Source: Natrinema caseinilyticum (lineage in GTDB: Archaea; Halobacteriota; Halobacteria; Halobacteriales; Natrialbaceae). From it: a stretch of 64,000 nucleotides of DNA. Under the pieces are notes generated by a model, which saw only the letters and a list, made by a program, of their open reading frames with translations, ran no database searches and was not told the DNA's origin. This document shows, in pieces, positions 44,838 to 54,133 of the stretch. The translations under genes and the position numbers were made by a program. Positions within the stretch are counted from its first letter, which is position 1. The number at the start of each line of letters is the position of its first letter. The stretch lies in assembly GCF_024227435.1 (NCBI RefSeq), contig NZ_CP100445.1:3717369-3781368 (forward strand), read 5' to 3'.

Positions 44838-45545
44838 ATGACACATCCCTCCAGACGCAGTCTGTTGTGTAGTACTGCCTCGATCGTGGCGCTCTCTGCC
44901 GGGTGTATCGCGGACGATCCCGGGAGCGCGTCGAACGGCGACGGCGGCAGCGGTGGCGACGGTGGCAGTGATGGTGACGGGAGTAACGACGGCGATAACG
45001 GAAACGAGACGGACGGAACCGACGGCTCCCCGGAGAACGGAGCGGGCGACGAACTGGCCGACTGTGAGACACGGCCGTTTCAGTACCCAGAACGGTCTGA
45101 GTCGCCAGACGTGGCACTCTTGTTGGATCAAACCGACGGGGACCACTGGCTCGCCGAACGGGAACCGCAACCGGACGCGGTCACCGAGTTTATCGATGCG
45201 ACGGACTTCGAGGCGTCGGTCATCGTCGCCCTCGAGGCCGGCGCGCCCAATCCGTGCTACGGATTGGTGATCGACGAACTCGATATCGACGACGGCGATG
45301 CGAACACCGAGGACGACGACGCGCTCTCGATCGACGCGGCGGTCCGCGGCACGTCCGACGAATCCCGGGCCTGTACCCAGCAGATCGTGACCGTCGGGCG
45401 ACTCGTCCGGGCGACCTTCGAGTCCGAGCCGCTAACGCGAGTCTCCGCGTCGGTCGTCGATCAGAACGGCCAGGAACACGGAATCGGCATCGCGAGCGAA
45501 AGCGCGTCGGCGAGCGACGGCAGCGGATCCTCGTCGGGCAACTGA
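44838..45545 (+). CDS. Tat lipoprotein of unknown function
   Basis: 235 residues. MTHPSRRSLLCSTASIVALS, then AGC at the lipobox: twin arginine and lipobox, so a lipid-anchored surface protein. A low-complexity Gly/Asp/Asn linker of about 45 residues (SNGDGGSGGDGGSDGDGSN type) leads to a folded part (ETRPFQYPERSESPDVALLL, HWLAEREPQPDAVTEFIDAT, FEASVIVALEAGAPNPCYGL, VRATFESEPLTRVSASVVDQ). The frame is open upstream but the Tat start is compelling. Haloarchaea code many such proteins; function unknown. Confidence 0.75.
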   Translation: MTHPSRRSLLCSTASIVALSAGCIADDPGSASNGDGGSGGDGGSDGDGSNDGDNGNETDGTDGSPENGAGDELADCETRPFQYPERSESPDVALLLDQTDGDHWLAEREPQPDAVTEFIDATDFEASVIVALEAGAPNPCYGLVIDELDIDDGDANTEDDDALSIDAAVRGTSDESRACTQQIVTVGRLVRATFESEPLTRVSASVVDQNGQEHGIGIASESASASDGSGSSSGN

Positions 45546-45569
45546 AGCGACGGTCGATCCGACGACTCC

Positions 45570-45773
45570 TCACGCGAAATTCACGAAGCCGAGCCTGACC
45601 GTTCCGAATTCCTCGCCGGAGAGGTGGCCGGTGACCCCGAGAATCGCTAGTCCGAGGCTCGAGGCCGCGAGCAGATCCGCCGCGTTTTGCGAGCGCTTTG
45701 CGGACCGGCGCACTGATATCCGCTTTCGCTTCGGGAGGCCGGGTCTGCCACTACCGGAGCAGCGAGCACCCAC
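45570..45773 (-). CDS. Doubtful small ORF
   Basis: 67 residues. The C-terminal half, AADLLAASSLGLAILGVTGH and LSGEEFGTVRLGFVNFA, is hydrophobic and protein-like, and the N-terminal half (RSAKRSQN) is basic, so it could be a short membrane peptide. No homologue, promoter or ribosome site is evident. The 258-base gap 45546-45803 holds nothing else that I can support. Confidence 0.25.
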   Translation of the reverse strand: MGARCSGSGRPGLPKRKRISVRRSAKRSQNAADLLAASSLGLAILGVTGHLSGEEFGTVRLGFVNFA

Positions 45774-45803
45774 TTGTTCTGCCGTTTGTTTCGGCCACGG
45801 CTG

Positions 45804-46217
45804 TCACGTACCGTGGCGGCTCTCCGAATTCACCGCCTCGCCCGTCCAGGGTGGTCGGTCTCCGTCGTCGGTGAGCTCTTCGAGGACGCTCGAGCCCGAC
45901 CCCGACTTCGACTCCCACGTCCACTCCTCGTGAAGCCGGAGGCGACCGTCTTCCAACTGCTCGATCCGGTCGACCGAGTGACCGGTCGCGGTGTCGCCAT
46001 CGACGGTCACGTGTGCATAGCGGAAGTCGAGCGAGTCCCCGAGATGGTGTCCGACGAGGTGTCCCAATCTGACCGTTCCGCCCCGGTACCGAGCGTGAAT
46101 TAACTCCGACGTTTGATCGAACCGAAAATACGTTTCACCGTCGACGTCCCCGTCACCGTCGTTTGCGATCGACTTGAATACGCGCCCGTCGACGGACCTC
46201 GCGTCACCTGCGTTCAT
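45804..46217 (-). CDS. Small conserved protein (often mis-annotated N-acetylglutamate synthase)
   Basis: 137 residues from the ATG at 46217. The core VFKSIANDGDGDVDGETYFR, HARYRGGTVRLGHLVGHHLG, DFRYAHVTVDGDTATGHSVD and EDGRLRLHEEWTWESKSGSG resembles a family of small beta proteins seen in Bacillus and Bacteroides under the name N-acetylglutamate synthase, a label not backed by biochemistry. No acetyltransferase (GNAT) motif is visible. It is followed on the same strand by no partner; a DUF5804-type gene lies 120 bp upstream. Confidence 0.6.
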   Translation of the reverse strand: MNAGDARSVDGRVFKSIANDGDGDVDGETYFRFDQTSELIHARYRGGTVRLGHLVGHHLGDSLDFRYAHVTVDGDTATGHSVDRIEQLEDGRLRLHEEWTWESKSGSGSSVLEELTDDGDRPPWTGEAVNSESRHGT

Positions 46218-46336
46218 CGTACTCGTCTCTTCCCCGTCTCGAGTTAAAATCCAGTCGACCCTTGAGACCGGGGCGTCGCCGGTTCGCCTCGTCGTCCGCC
46301 GGCCGAGAGTCCTCTGGACGGTCACACGAAGCTCCG

Positions 46337-46966
46337 TCACGGGGTGTACTCGGCTTCCGTCAGTCGGACGACGAGGGTCTTCTCGACGTCCCGGAGATCG
46401 TATTCGGGCAGGTCGCCGTCGATTCGGCGGACGAACAGCGGTTCGACGAGTCGGTACGTCGGTTCGGCCGTCCCGGACCGGTCCCCCTCGCTCGAGTCGT
46501 CCGATCCGACTACGTCCGCGCCCTCGTCCGCACTCGAGGCGTCTGTCGCAGCGGTTCGACCGCCGCCCGCGTTCGAACTCGAGTCGGCGTCTCCGGAGTC
46601 GTCGTCGGACGACGGATCGTACTCGGCGTCGACCCGCTCTACGCCGTAGACCTTGCAGAACTCGGCCGTTGCCTCGGGTTCGACCGTCCCGTTTCGGAGC
46701 TGACGGGCCAGGGGTCGCGAGAGCCACTCGTCCGTGCTGACGCTGGGTTCCTGGACGAGCGCCTCCTCGACGAACCTGGTGAGATACCAGTTGAGGTCGT
46801 TCAGAAGCGAGACGGCGGCGCCCACGCTGACCGTCCGGACCGCGAGCGAGTTCTCGAACGGCCGCTCCAGGTCGTACGTCGAAAGCGCATCGCGGGCCGT
46901 TTCCCGCGAGAGCAACTCGTACTGGAGGGAGCTCCCGTCATCGCCGATGAGACAGACGCGGGTCAC
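46337..46966 (-). CDS. DUF5804-type haloarchaeal protein
   Basis: 209 residues. MTRVCLIGDDGSSLQYELLS, then AVSLLNDLNWYLTRFVEEAL and LRDVEKTLVVRLTEAEYTP, bracket an acidic Ser/Asp-rich region (about residues 118-165) that must be disordered. The outer parts match a haloarchaeal family that I associate with DUF5804, known only as a conserved hypothetical. No catalytic motif is seen. It lies between thiI and the small conserved gene, all on the minus strand. Confidence 0.6.
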   Translation of the reverse strand: MTRVCLIGDDGSSLQYELLSRETARDALSTYDLERPFENSLAVRTVSVGAAVSLLNDLNWYLTRFVEEALVQEPSVSTDEWLSRPLARQLRNGTVEPEATAEFCKVYGVERVDAEYDPSSDDDSGDADSSSNAGGGRTAATDASSADEGADVVGSDDSSEGDRSGTAEPTYRLVEPLFVRRIDGDLPEYDLRDVEKTLVVRLTEAEYTP

Positions 46967-47092
46967 TACGCTGTGGTGCGTGCGGTTGCGTAATGTCGGT
47001 TTCGGCTTCGTCGTGCCGCCTTCGCCACGCCCGACCGTGAGTCGGTTTCTCCAGCCGTCGACGAGCGGGGAAACGGGAGCGCGAATGCCGAT

Positions 47093-48271
47093 TCAGGGCT
47101 CGACCAGGACGGCGTTCGTCGCTGCGTCCTCGGCGCGCTCGAGCAGGTCGTCCGGTTCGGCCGCGAGCAGCGGCTCGAGGCGGGCGTTGGTTTCGACGCG
47201 GTCGGGGGTGACGCGGTTGCAGCCCGCGTCGATCGTCGAATCGGTGAACGTACCGATTTCGCGCGCCGTCGCGACGATGTCCTGTTTGTCCCAGGTCAGC
47301 AGCGGGCGATGGATCGGAAGGCGGGTCGCGCGGCTCGTGACGCCGAGATTTCGAACGGTCTGACTGGACTTTTGGCCCGCGGCCTCGCCCGTGACGATCC
47401 CGTTCGCGTCGATGCGCTCGGCCAACTTCTCGGCCGCGCGATAGAAGAACCGGCGCAAGGAGAGCATTCGGCCCTGTTCCATCTCCCGGACCAGCAGGTC
47501 GACCGCCTCGCCGCCCGGAATCCGGTACACCTGCATGTCGAAGTTCGGCGCGTATTCCGAGAGAATTCGGACGGTCTCCATCGCGCGCGCCTCGTGGTCG
47601 ATGCCGCCGTAGTCGCCCAGATCGACGTAGGCCGGGACGATCGGGGCCCCCCGTCTCATCATCTCGTAGGCGGCGACCGGCGAGTCGATTCCGCCGCTGA
47701 CCAGCGCGATCACCGACTCCTGGGACCCGAGGGGGAGCCCGCCCGGTCCGGGGACCGTCTCGAGGTAGATGAACGCCAGATCCTCGCGCACTTCGACGCC
47801 GAACGTGAGGTCGGGGTCGTCGAGGTCGACCTCGGGTTCGAATTCGTCTTCGACGGCTTCCCAGATCGCGGTGCCGCCCTCGCGGGCCAGTTCTTCGCTC
47901 TCGTACGGGAGGGTCTTGTCCGCACGGCGCGCGTCGACCGCGAACGCTCCGCCGTCGTAGCAGGCCCGTGCGGTCTCGGCCAGGGCGTCGAGAATCCGTT
48001 CTTTTTCCGTGCCGACGGTCAGCGCGGGACTGGCCGAGACGACGCCGAACGTGTCGGTCGCGGCCGCGGTCGCGTCTCGAACGGCGTCCTCGCTCGTGTG
48101 AACGAGCGGCCGATTCCATCGCCGTTCGACCGTCCCCGGAATCGCCCGCTCCTCGAGAAGGGCCTCGAGATTTTCGACGAGGAGCCCCTCCATGTACCGC
48201 TTGACGGCGTTGCTTTTCGTGTTGACGTCCCCGTGGCGAACGAGGACGGTCTCCGCTCCCGGAGGGTGCAT
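47093..48271 (-). CDS. thiI: tRNA 4-thiouridine synthetase
   Basis: 392 residues. An N-terminal ferredoxin-like/THUMP region (VLVRHGDVNTKSNAVKRYME, RDATAAATDTFGVVSASPAL) precedes the PP-loop ATPase domain with ALVSGGIDSPVAAYEMMRRG and GEAAGQKSSQTVRNLGVTSR. It adenylates tRNA U8 for sulfur transfer and is shared with thiazole synthesis in some organisms. The C-terminal rhodanese domain of bacterial ThiI is absent, as in archaeal forms. ATG at 48271, 78 bases from the end of the S-adenosylmethionine synthetase gene. Confidence 0.93.
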   Translation of the reverse strand: MHPPGAETVLVRHGDVNTKSNAVKRYMEGLLVENLEALLEERAIPGTVERRWNRPLVHTSEDAVRDATAAATDTFGVVSASPALTVGTEKERILDALAETARACYDGGAFAVDARRADKTLPYESEELAREGGTAIWEAVEDEFEPEVDLDDPDLTFGVEVREDLAFIYLETVPGPGGLPLGSQESVIALVSGGIDSPVAAYEMMRRGAPIVPAYVDLGDYGGIDHEARAMETVRILSEYAPNFDMQVYRIPGGEAVDLLVREMEQGRMLSLRRFFYRAAEKLAERIDANGIVTGEAAGQKSSQTVRNLGVTSRATRLPIHRPLLTWDKQDIVATAREIGTFTDSTIDAGCNRVTPDRVETNARLEPLLAAEPDDLLERAEDAATNAVLVEP

Positions 48272-48348
48272 GGCACGTGATAGACGGCCGGTGCTATAAG
48301 GGAATTGCGAGACTGCGCCGGACTCGAAAGGGCGGGCGGACGAGCGCC

Positions 48349-49569
48349 TCAGAACGTCGAGAGTTCGCCGTCGATCACGCGACGGGTGATTTCGGTGACG
48401 TCGGCGAGTTCCCGATCGACGATCGGTTCGACGTCGCTCCGGACGTCCGAAACCGCGACGTCGTCGTCAGTCACGAGTTGCACGTCGGCGACGTGGGGCT
48501 GGTCGATGGGACGACCGATTTGAGAGAGCAAGCGTACTCGCAGGTCGCGAATGCCGTCGACCTCGGCGACGACTTCCTCGGCGATTTCCGTCGAGAGCAG
48601 GTTGTAGATCTTTCCGATGTGGTTGACCGGGTTCTTCCCGCTCGTCGCTTCCATCGACATCGAGCGATTGGGGGTGATGAGCCCGTTCGCGCGGTTCCCT
48701 CGACCGACGGAACCGTCGTCGCCCTGTTCGGCGGACGTGCCGGTCACGGTCAGGTAGATCGACCCCTGGTCGTAGTCGTCGGCCGTGTTGACGTGGACCG
48801 CGACCTCGCGATCGGTGTGGTCCCGCGCGACGCCGTCGACGAACTCCCTGACGGACTCGACCGCGTCGACGTACGCGTCGAGATCCGCGATGTGCTCGTC
48901 GACCATCGCCACCGCGACGGTGACGTCGATTTTGTCGCCCTCACGTTTGCCCATAATCTTCACGTCCGGTCCCAGTTCGGGATTTGCCGCCGCGTACTCG
49001 CCGTTCAGTTGCCGCTCGGCCTCGAGGACGATCCGCTCCGTTTCGGTAAGCGGCGCGTGTCCGACGCCGAAACTGGTGTCGTTAGCCATCGGGACGCCGA
49101 CAGGGCTCGTTTCTTCCCCGTCCTCGCTGAAGACCTCCTGGAGGTCGCCGCTTCCCTCCCCGAGTTTGACGTCGACGACGATGTCCTCGTCGACGTTCAG
49201 TTGGGGGATTTCCGACTCGAGGTACTCGCGCGCGGCCCGCAGCGCGATGGGTTCGGCGGGAATGGTCTGGCCCTCGTAGTGTTTGGTCGCGCGGCCGACG
49301 ATCAAGAGGTAGATCGGATCGACGACTTCACCGCCACCGAAGGCGGGTGCGGCTTCGCCCGCGACGAGTTGCGTTTCGTCGGTGTTGAAGTGGAGCACTT
49401 CGCCGACGCGCTCGACGTACTCCCGAGCGAGTGCCCCGGCGACGCTCTCGGCGATTCCGTCGCAGATGGAGTCGGGGTGGCCGATCCCCTTTCGCTCGAC
49501 GATTTCGACGTCCTGGTCCTCGACCGCCTGGCGGTCGATCGATTCGATTCGAATGTTCCGCTCGCTCAT
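48349..49569 (-). CDS. mat: Archaeal S-adenosylmethionine synthetase
   Basis: 406 residues of the archaeal-type methionine adenosyltransferase, unrelated in sequence to bacterial Met[61 protein letters not shown] and [20 protein letters not shown]. It makes S-adenosylmethionine from methionine and ATP for all methylation. The start [16 protein letters not shown] is at an ATG with AACTTGCGG-type upstream sequence. A single gene. Confidence 0.94.
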   Translation of the reverse strand: MSERNIRIESIDRQAVEDQDVEIVERKGIGHPDSICDGIAESVAGALAREYVERVGEVLHFNTDETQLVAGEAAPAFGGGEVVDPIYLLIVGRATKHYEGQTIPAEPIALRAAREYLESEIPQLNVDEDIVVDVKLGEGSGDLQEVFSEDGEETSPVGVPMANDTSFGVGHAPLTETERIVLEAERQLNGEYAAANPELGPDVKIMGKREGDKIDVTVAVAMVDEHIADLDAYVDAVESVREFVDGVARDHTDREVAVHVNTADDYDQGSIYLTVTGTSAEQGDDGSVGRGNRANGLITPNRSMSMEATSGKNPVNHIGKIYNLLSTEIAEEVVAEVDGIRDLRVRLLSQIGRPIDQPHVADVQLVTDDDVAVSDVRSDVEPIVDRELADVTEITRRVIDGELSTF

Positions 49570-49695
49570 TGCCGGCTATAAACAGAGCGTGGTCGTATAA
49601 CTTGCGGATATGATTGAGGAGTTGCATCATAACTGCCGTGAGTTATCTCTCCCCCTCCTGGCAGTCGCTCGCCGAACCGGGCGAAACGGGACCGA

Positions 49696-50238
49696 TCAGG
49701 ATTCCAACAGTAGCTCGAGGTACGAGGTCCGTTCCTGCTCGTCGGGATCGAGGCCCAGTCGCTCGAGGACGTCGTAGGCACCGTCCCGGGCGGATTCCAG
49801 TTCGGGTTCGCGCTCGATTTCCGTTTCGACTTCGACGTACTCGCCGACGTCGTCGACCGCGTCGAGCGTGACCGTGTACCCCTCGAACGCGAATCGGTCC
49901 CGCTCCTTGCGGACGGTCGCGGCGGGCTGGAACTCGAGGGTCGTCAGGATCGCGTCGAGTTTCTCGCCGTCTCGAACGACGGTCTCGATTTCCGTCCGGG
50001 TCTTCGACTCGTCGTCGACGAGCGGCCCCTTGTAGGTGAGCGTGGCCGCGTCGGATCCGTCGGCGGGCGCTTCCTCGCGGATCCGAAGCGCCTCGTCGGT
50101 GTCGGGGAACGAGCGGTGGGGCGCGTCGTAGTAGGTGTCGACCTGGACGACCGCCCCGCGAGACGTCGCACCGAGGTCCACGAGGCGGTCGCGGACGGCC
50201 TCGAGATCGGCTGGAACCTTCACTTCGACCTCGTACAT
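49696..50238 (-). CDS. CYTH-domain protein (CyaB-like, class IV adenylyl cyclase family)
   Basis: 180 residues. The CYTH signature ExExK is at the N-terminus (MYEVEVKVPADLEAVRDRLV), followed by YYDAPHRSFPDTDEALRIRE, LTYKGPLVDDESKTRTEIET and RFAFEGYTVTLDAVDDVGEY. The fold is a beta tunnel acting on triphosphates. Despite the CyaB name, archaeal members may hydrolyse thiamine triphosphate, RNA 5'-triphosphates or other triphosphates; I cannot choose. It is divergent from the FKBP gene. Confidence 0.85.
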   Translation of the reverse strand: MYEVEVKVPADLEAVRDRLVDLGATSRGAVVQVDTYYDAPHRSFPDTDEALRIREEAPADGSDAATLTYKGPLVDDESKTRTEIETVVRDGEKLDAILTTLEFQPAATVRKERDRFAFEGYTVTLDAVDDVGEYVEVETEIEREPELESARDGAYDVLERLGLDPDEQERTSYLELLLES

Positions 50239-50326
50239 ACGCCACGAAACGGACGGCGGTCGTAAGTATCGGTCGCCTTCGGCGCAAAGCGTCGTCCTTA
50301 AATGTAGACGGCGGGACGTACAACGT

Positions 50327-51316
50327 ATGACCGAGGATCAGGAGGCCGATCTCGAAGCGCAGGCCGATGACGTCGACGAAGAAGTAGCCGACGAGACCGC
50401 CGAGGAAGCCGACGGGCTGCAGGAAGGCGACTTCGTCGAGATCGAGTACACCGCGTACACCGTCGAGGACGAACAGCTAGTGGATACGACCGACCCCGAG
50501 GTCGCCGAAGAAGAGGGCGTCGACGATCAGGGCCAGGAGTTCAAACCGCGAACGATTGTCCTGGGCGAGGGCCACATTTTCGAGGGCGTCGAAGACGCCA
50601 TCGTCGGCTCCGACGTCGGCACGTCCGGCTCGGTGACGATTCCCGCGGAAGACGCGTTCGGGGAGTACGACCCCGATGACGTCCAGACCGTCAGCGCCGA
50701 AAAGATCGACGAGGACGACCGCTATCCCGGTGCGAACGTGCAGATCGATGGCCAGCAGGGCTACATCAGCACGATCATCGGCGGTCGGGCCCGCGTCGAC
50801 TTCAACCACCCGCTCGCAGGCGACGACGTGGAATACGAGTACACGGTCCTCGACGAGGTCGACGACCGCGAGCAGCAGGCGGCCGGCCTGTTCGAGATGT
50901 ACCTCGGGATGGAGCCCGACCTCTGGATCGAGACCGACGAAGTCGAAGAGGAAGTTCCCGTCGAACCCGACGAGGAAGAAGAGGCCGAAGAGGCGGAAGA
51001 CGAAGAACCCGCCGAACCGGAGTTCGAGACGGAGATCGTCGAGAAGGAAACGCTCTACCTCGAGGCCACGCCCCAGATGACGATGAACCAGCAGTGGATG
51101 ATGGGCAAACAGCAGATCGGTCAGGACATCATCGAGAAGGTCGGCGTCGACCGCGTCATCGTCCAGGAAGTCATCGAGGGCATGGGTGGCATGGGAATGG
51201 GCGGTATGATGGGCGGCATGGGCGACATGGGCGGCGGCGACATCGAGGAAGCCCTCGAGGACGCCGACGTCGATGCCGACGAGATCGTCGACGAACTCGA
51301 AGGCGCCGACGAGTAA
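50327..51316 (+). CDS. FKBP-type peptidyl-prolyl isomerase with Met-rich tail
   Basis: 329 residues. An acidic N-terminal extension leads to the FKBP domain (GDFVEIEYTAYTVEDEQLVD, IVLGEGHIFEGVEDAIVGSD, AEDAFGEYDPDDVQTVSAEK) with a SlyD-like inserted-in-flap layout, then a glutamate-rich linker (EEEAEEAEDEEPAEPEFETE) and a helical part (QWMMGKQQIGQDIIEKVGVD). It ends in a methionine/glycine run (GMGGMGMGGMMGGMGDMGGG, about residues 285-305) and an acidic end. SlyD proteins use His-rich tails to bind metals; here the tail is methionine-rich, which could favour soft metal ions. That is inference. Confidence 0.85.
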   Translation: MTEDQEADLEAQADDVDEEVADETAEEADGLQEGDFVEIEYTAYTVEDEQLVDTTDPEVAEEEGVDDQGQEFKPRTIVLGEGHIFEGVEDAIVGSDVGTSGSVTIPAEDAFGEYDPDDVQTVSAEKIDEDDRYPGANVQIDGQQGYISTIIGGRARVDFNHPLAGDDVEYEYTVLDEVDDREQQAAGLFEMYLGMEPDLWIETDEVEEEVPVEPDEEEEAEEAEDEEPAEPEFETEIVEKETLYLEATPQMTMNQQWMMGKQQIGQDIIEKVGVDRVIVQEVIEGMGGMGMGGMMGGMGDMGGGDIEEALEDADVDADEIVDELEGADE

Positions 51317-51397
51317 GCACGGCGAGAGCCGATTCCGAGGGGATTTTTACTCGCGAACGAGTTTCGAGTCCGTGACCGGAATCGATCGCGGGCGGCC

Positions 51398-51604
51398 GTG
51401 ACGGGCGACGCGTTCTCCCACGAAGATGCGCGGAGCGGATCTTTCGCCGATGCGCCGTACGGGCATCGGGAACGATGGTCGACCGCGCGCGAACCGGACA
51501 TCTTCCCGCTCTGGGTGTCCTTTTCGGACGCCCTGCGGATCGTGACGGTCACCGAACGGACCGTTACGATCACACCGTTTACCACACCGGAGCGTGAGGA
51601 GTGA
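51398..51604 (+). CDS. Small unrecognised protein
   Basis: 68 residues from a GTG at 51398: FSHEDARSGSFADAPYGHRE, then EPDIFPLWVSFSDALRIVTV and TERTVTITPFTTPEREE. The second half is beta-like and hydrophobic enough to fold. Support is only composition and frame; a promoter is not obvious. It ends just before the convergent RecA-like gene. Confidence 0.35.
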   Translation: MTGDAFSHEDARSGSFADAPYGHRERWSTAREPDIFPLWVSFSDALRIVTVTERTVTITPFTTPEREE

Positions 51605-51636
51605 CCGTCCTCACGCGGACTCGTCACCGCGATCGA

Positions 51637-52260
51637 TCAGGCGATGTCGCGGCTCGTGTCGATCGCCACTTCCTCGGTTAGTTCGAGTTTGATCGCATCG
51701 GTGGGTTGGCTGCCGCCCCGGAACTTCGGGATCGTCAGATGGTTCTCGAGTTCGGTGCCCGCGATTTCGGTACGGAGATCGAAGACGGCATCGGCGGCGT
51801 GAACGGTTCGGGTGCGGTTCGCCGGTTCGTTCCCTCTCAGACAGTGTAACACGGCGATGCTTCCGGTTTCGAGCATCTGAGATTTGAGGTCGTTGAGAAA
51901 GCGAACGTACTCCTTCGAATCACACCGTTCGAGGGAATCCATCGTGTCGATGATGAGGTTGGCACCGTTCGGGAGCGCCCCGATGAGCCGCGTCGTCTCC
52001 TCGAGCGGGGTGTCGGCGGCGACGTGTCTGACCGTCGGACTGCCGACGGCGGACGGCGACGACTCGATGGCGTGGCGGACGGCGTCGTCGGAGCGTTCGG
52101 TCGAGAGGTAGAGCGTGCCTCGAGCGGCCGTCAGTTCGTAGAGGAGGAGTTCGGACTGGCTGGCCGGCTCGGCGGAGAACGCGACGATACACCCCGGTGG
52201 AAGCCCGCCCTCGAGCTTTCGATCGAGCACGTCGATTCCGGTATCCAGCCGACCGACCAT
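51637..52260 (-). CDS. RecA/KaiC-like protein with degenerate Walker A
   Basis: 207 residues from ATG 52260 (MVGRLDTGIDVLDRKLEGGL, PPGCIVAFSAEPASQSELLL). The position of the P-loop is occupied by AEPASQSE, without the GKT/GKS lysine, so ATP binding is doubtful. A Walker B-like NLIIDTMDSLERCDSKEYVR and later LEETTRLIGALPNGA still align with RadA/KaiC-type proteins. Haloarchaea have many such decayed KaiC-like proteins, thought to be regulatory. The frame extends upstream to 52407, but the region before 52260 contains a likely promoter. Confidence 0.7.
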   Translation of the reverse strand: MVGRLDTGIDVLDRKLEGGLPPGCIVAFSAEPASQSELLLYELTAARGTLYLSTERSDDAVRHAIESSPSAVGSPTVRHVAADTPLEETTRLIGALPNGANLIIDTMDSLERCDSKEYVRFLNDLKSQMLETGSIAVLHCLRGNEPANRTRTVHAADAVFDLRTEIAGTELENHLTIPKFRGGSQPTDAIKLELTEEVAIDTSRDIA

Positions 52261-52421
52261 ACAAGTAGGATCAATTACTGCAGAGACTGTATAACTCTTT
52301 GCCCTAGGGGAACGACTATCGACATGACGTAGCAGCGACACCCGATCGGACGACGGCCGCGCCGACGGTCGTCGCATCGAAGGGAGAGATTCAAGAGGCA
52401 CGCACAAGCCTACACGAACGA

Positions 52422-53384
52422 ATGCGCCACGATCACCTCATCACGAGCAAACAACTCTCGCGGGCGGACATCGAGTCTGTCCTCGACTACGCGTCCGAGA
52501 TCGCTGCCGATCCGTCGGCGGTCGCCGACAAACACGCCGGTCAGTTGCTCGGATTGCTCTTTTTCGAGCCGAGCACTCGGACGAAAATGAGCTTCGAAAC
52601 CGCCATGAAACGCCTCGGCGGCGACGTCGTCGACATGGGATCGGTCGAGTCCTCGAGCGTGAAGAAAGGAGAGACCCTCGCCGACACCGTCCGGGTCATC
52701 GAGGGCTACGCCGACGCGATCGTCCTGCGCCATCCGAAGCAAGGATCGGCGACGATGGCGAGCGAGTTCGTCGACGTCCCGCTTTTGAACGCCGGTGACG
52801 GGGCGGGCCATCACCCGACGCAGACGCTGCTGGATCTCTACACGATCCGCGAAAACGCGGGACTCGACGACTTGACGATCGGAATCATGGGTGACCTGAA
52901 GTACGGTCGGACCGTCCACTCGCTCGCGTACGCGCTGACGAACTTCGACACTCGCCAGCACTTCATCAGCCCCGAGAGCCTCCGATTGCCCCGCGAGGTC
53001 GTCTACGACCTTCACCAACAACAGGACGGGACGGGAATCCGCGAACACGAGTCCCTGGAGGAGATACTCCCCTCGCTGGACGTCCTTTACGTGACGCGCA
53101 TTCAACGCGAGCGGTTTCCCGACGAAAACGAGTACCAGGCGGTCGCCGGCGAGTATCAGATCGACGTCGAGACGCTCGAGGACGCACGCGAGGACCTGAC
53201 GGTGATGCATCCGCTGCCGCGGGTCGACGAGATCGCCCCCGAAATCGACCGGACCGATCACGCGGCCTACTTCGAGCAAGCGCACAACGCCGTCCCCGTC
53301 CGGATGGCGCTGCTGGATCTCCTATTGAGCGACCACGAGGCAGACGAGGACGGCGAAACGGGCGACGGTGGTCACGATGAGTAA
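52422..53384 (+). CDS. pyrB: Aspartate carbamoyltransferase, catalytic subunit
   Basis: 320 residues. The carbamoyl phosphate site [20 protein letters not shown] is clear, with the [57 protein letters not shown] and [15 protein letters not shown] blocks. First committed step of pyrimidine synthesis. Overlaps pyrI by eight bases (ATGAGTAA). The C-terminal tail ([14 protein letters not shown]) is a short acidic extension, about ten residues longer than bacterial forms. Confidence 0.96.
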   Translation: MRHDHLITSKQLSRADIESVLDYASEIAADPSAVADKHAGQLLGLLFFEPSTRTKMSFETAMKRLGGDVVDMGSVESSSVKKGETLADTVRVIEGYADAIVLRHPKQGSATMASEFVDVPLLNAGDGAGHHPTQTLLDLYTIRENAGLDDLTIGIMGDLKYGRTVHSLAYALTNFDTRQHFISPESLRLPREVVYDLHQQQDGTGIREHESLEEILPSLDVLYVTRIQRERFPDENEYQAVAGEYQIDVETLEDAREDLTVMHPLPRVDEIAPEIDRTDHAAYFEQAHNAVPVRMALLDLLLSDHEADEDGETGDGGHDE

Positions 53385-53862
53385 CGATCACGACCCACAC
53401 GGGAACGACGATCACGAACTGCGAGTCAGCAAGATCCGCGACGGGACCGTCATCGATCACGTCCGCGGCGGACAGGCGTTGAACGTCCTCGCGATCCTGG
53501 GAATCGACGGGACCAGAGGCGAGGAGCTCTCGATCGGGATGAACGTCCCCTCGGATCGGCTCGCTCGCAAGGACATCGTCAAGGTCGAGGGCCGCGAACT
53601 GAGCCAGGACGAGGTCGACGTCCTCTCGCTGATCGCGCCGGATGCCACGATCAACATCGTGCGAGACTACGACGTCGTGGAAAAACACCGCGTGGAACGT
53701 CCCGACGTCGTCGAGGGCGTCCTGTCGTGTCCGAACGCCAGTTGTATCACGACCGGCAACGAACCGGTGACGTCCCGATTTTCGGTCCTCGAGGACGGCG
53801 TCCGGTGTTCGTACTGCGAGACGATCGTCCGCGAGGACATCGCGTCGCTGATCGATACCTGA
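53377..53862 (+). CDS. pyrI: Aspartate carbamoyltransferase, regulatory subunit
   Basis: 161 residues. The allosteric domain ([40 protein letters not shown]) is followed by the zinc domain with four cysteines, two in [12 protein letters not shown] and two in [13 protein letters not shown]. It binds nucleotides and, through zinc, holds the PyrB trimers together. The ATG at 53377 is inside the last codons of pyrB. Eleven N-terminal residues ([14 protein letters not shown]) are a charged extension. Confidence 0.95.
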   Translation: MSNDHDPHGNDDHELRVSKIRDGTVIDHVRGGQALNVLAILGIDGTRGEELSIGMNVPSDRLARKDIVKVEGRELSQDEVDVLSLIAPDATINIVRDYDVVEKHRVERPDVVEGVLSCPNASCITTGNEPVTSRFSVLEDGVRCSYCETIVREDIASLIDT

Positions 53863-53973
53863 CCGGATCGTCGCTCCGCGGGCGGGCGCTCTCGTCGTCG
53901 CGACGGGTCTGATTCTCTCTGAGAGGACTATCCAGAATACCTAAGTGATTCCCAGCCGAACATCTAGACGTAC

Positions 53974-54087
53974 ATGTCACGTACCGTCAAGATCATACTC
54001 GCCCTGTTCATCGTCGCCGTCCTCTGGAAGGTCGCCTTCAGCGGCTCGTCGGACGTCGAAGTCGACTACGAACCTCCCGAAGCATAA
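53974..54087 (+). CDS. 37-residue membrane peptide
   Basis: MSRTVKIILALFIVAVLWKV followed by AFSGSSDVEVDYEPPEA: a positive N-terminus, one 15-20 residue hydrophobic helix and an acidic tail. This is a textbook small membrane protein with inside-positive topology. It lies in the 270-base space after pyrI and ends 46 bases before the next gene. I think it is a real gene because composition, topology and clean termination agree; function unknown. Confidence 0.55.
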   Translation: MSRTVKIILALFIVAVLWKVAFSGSSDVEVDYEPPEA

Positions 54088-54133
54088 TACGCGAATCCGA
54101 ACCCCTTACGAGGCTGGCGCCGTACCCTGAGTT

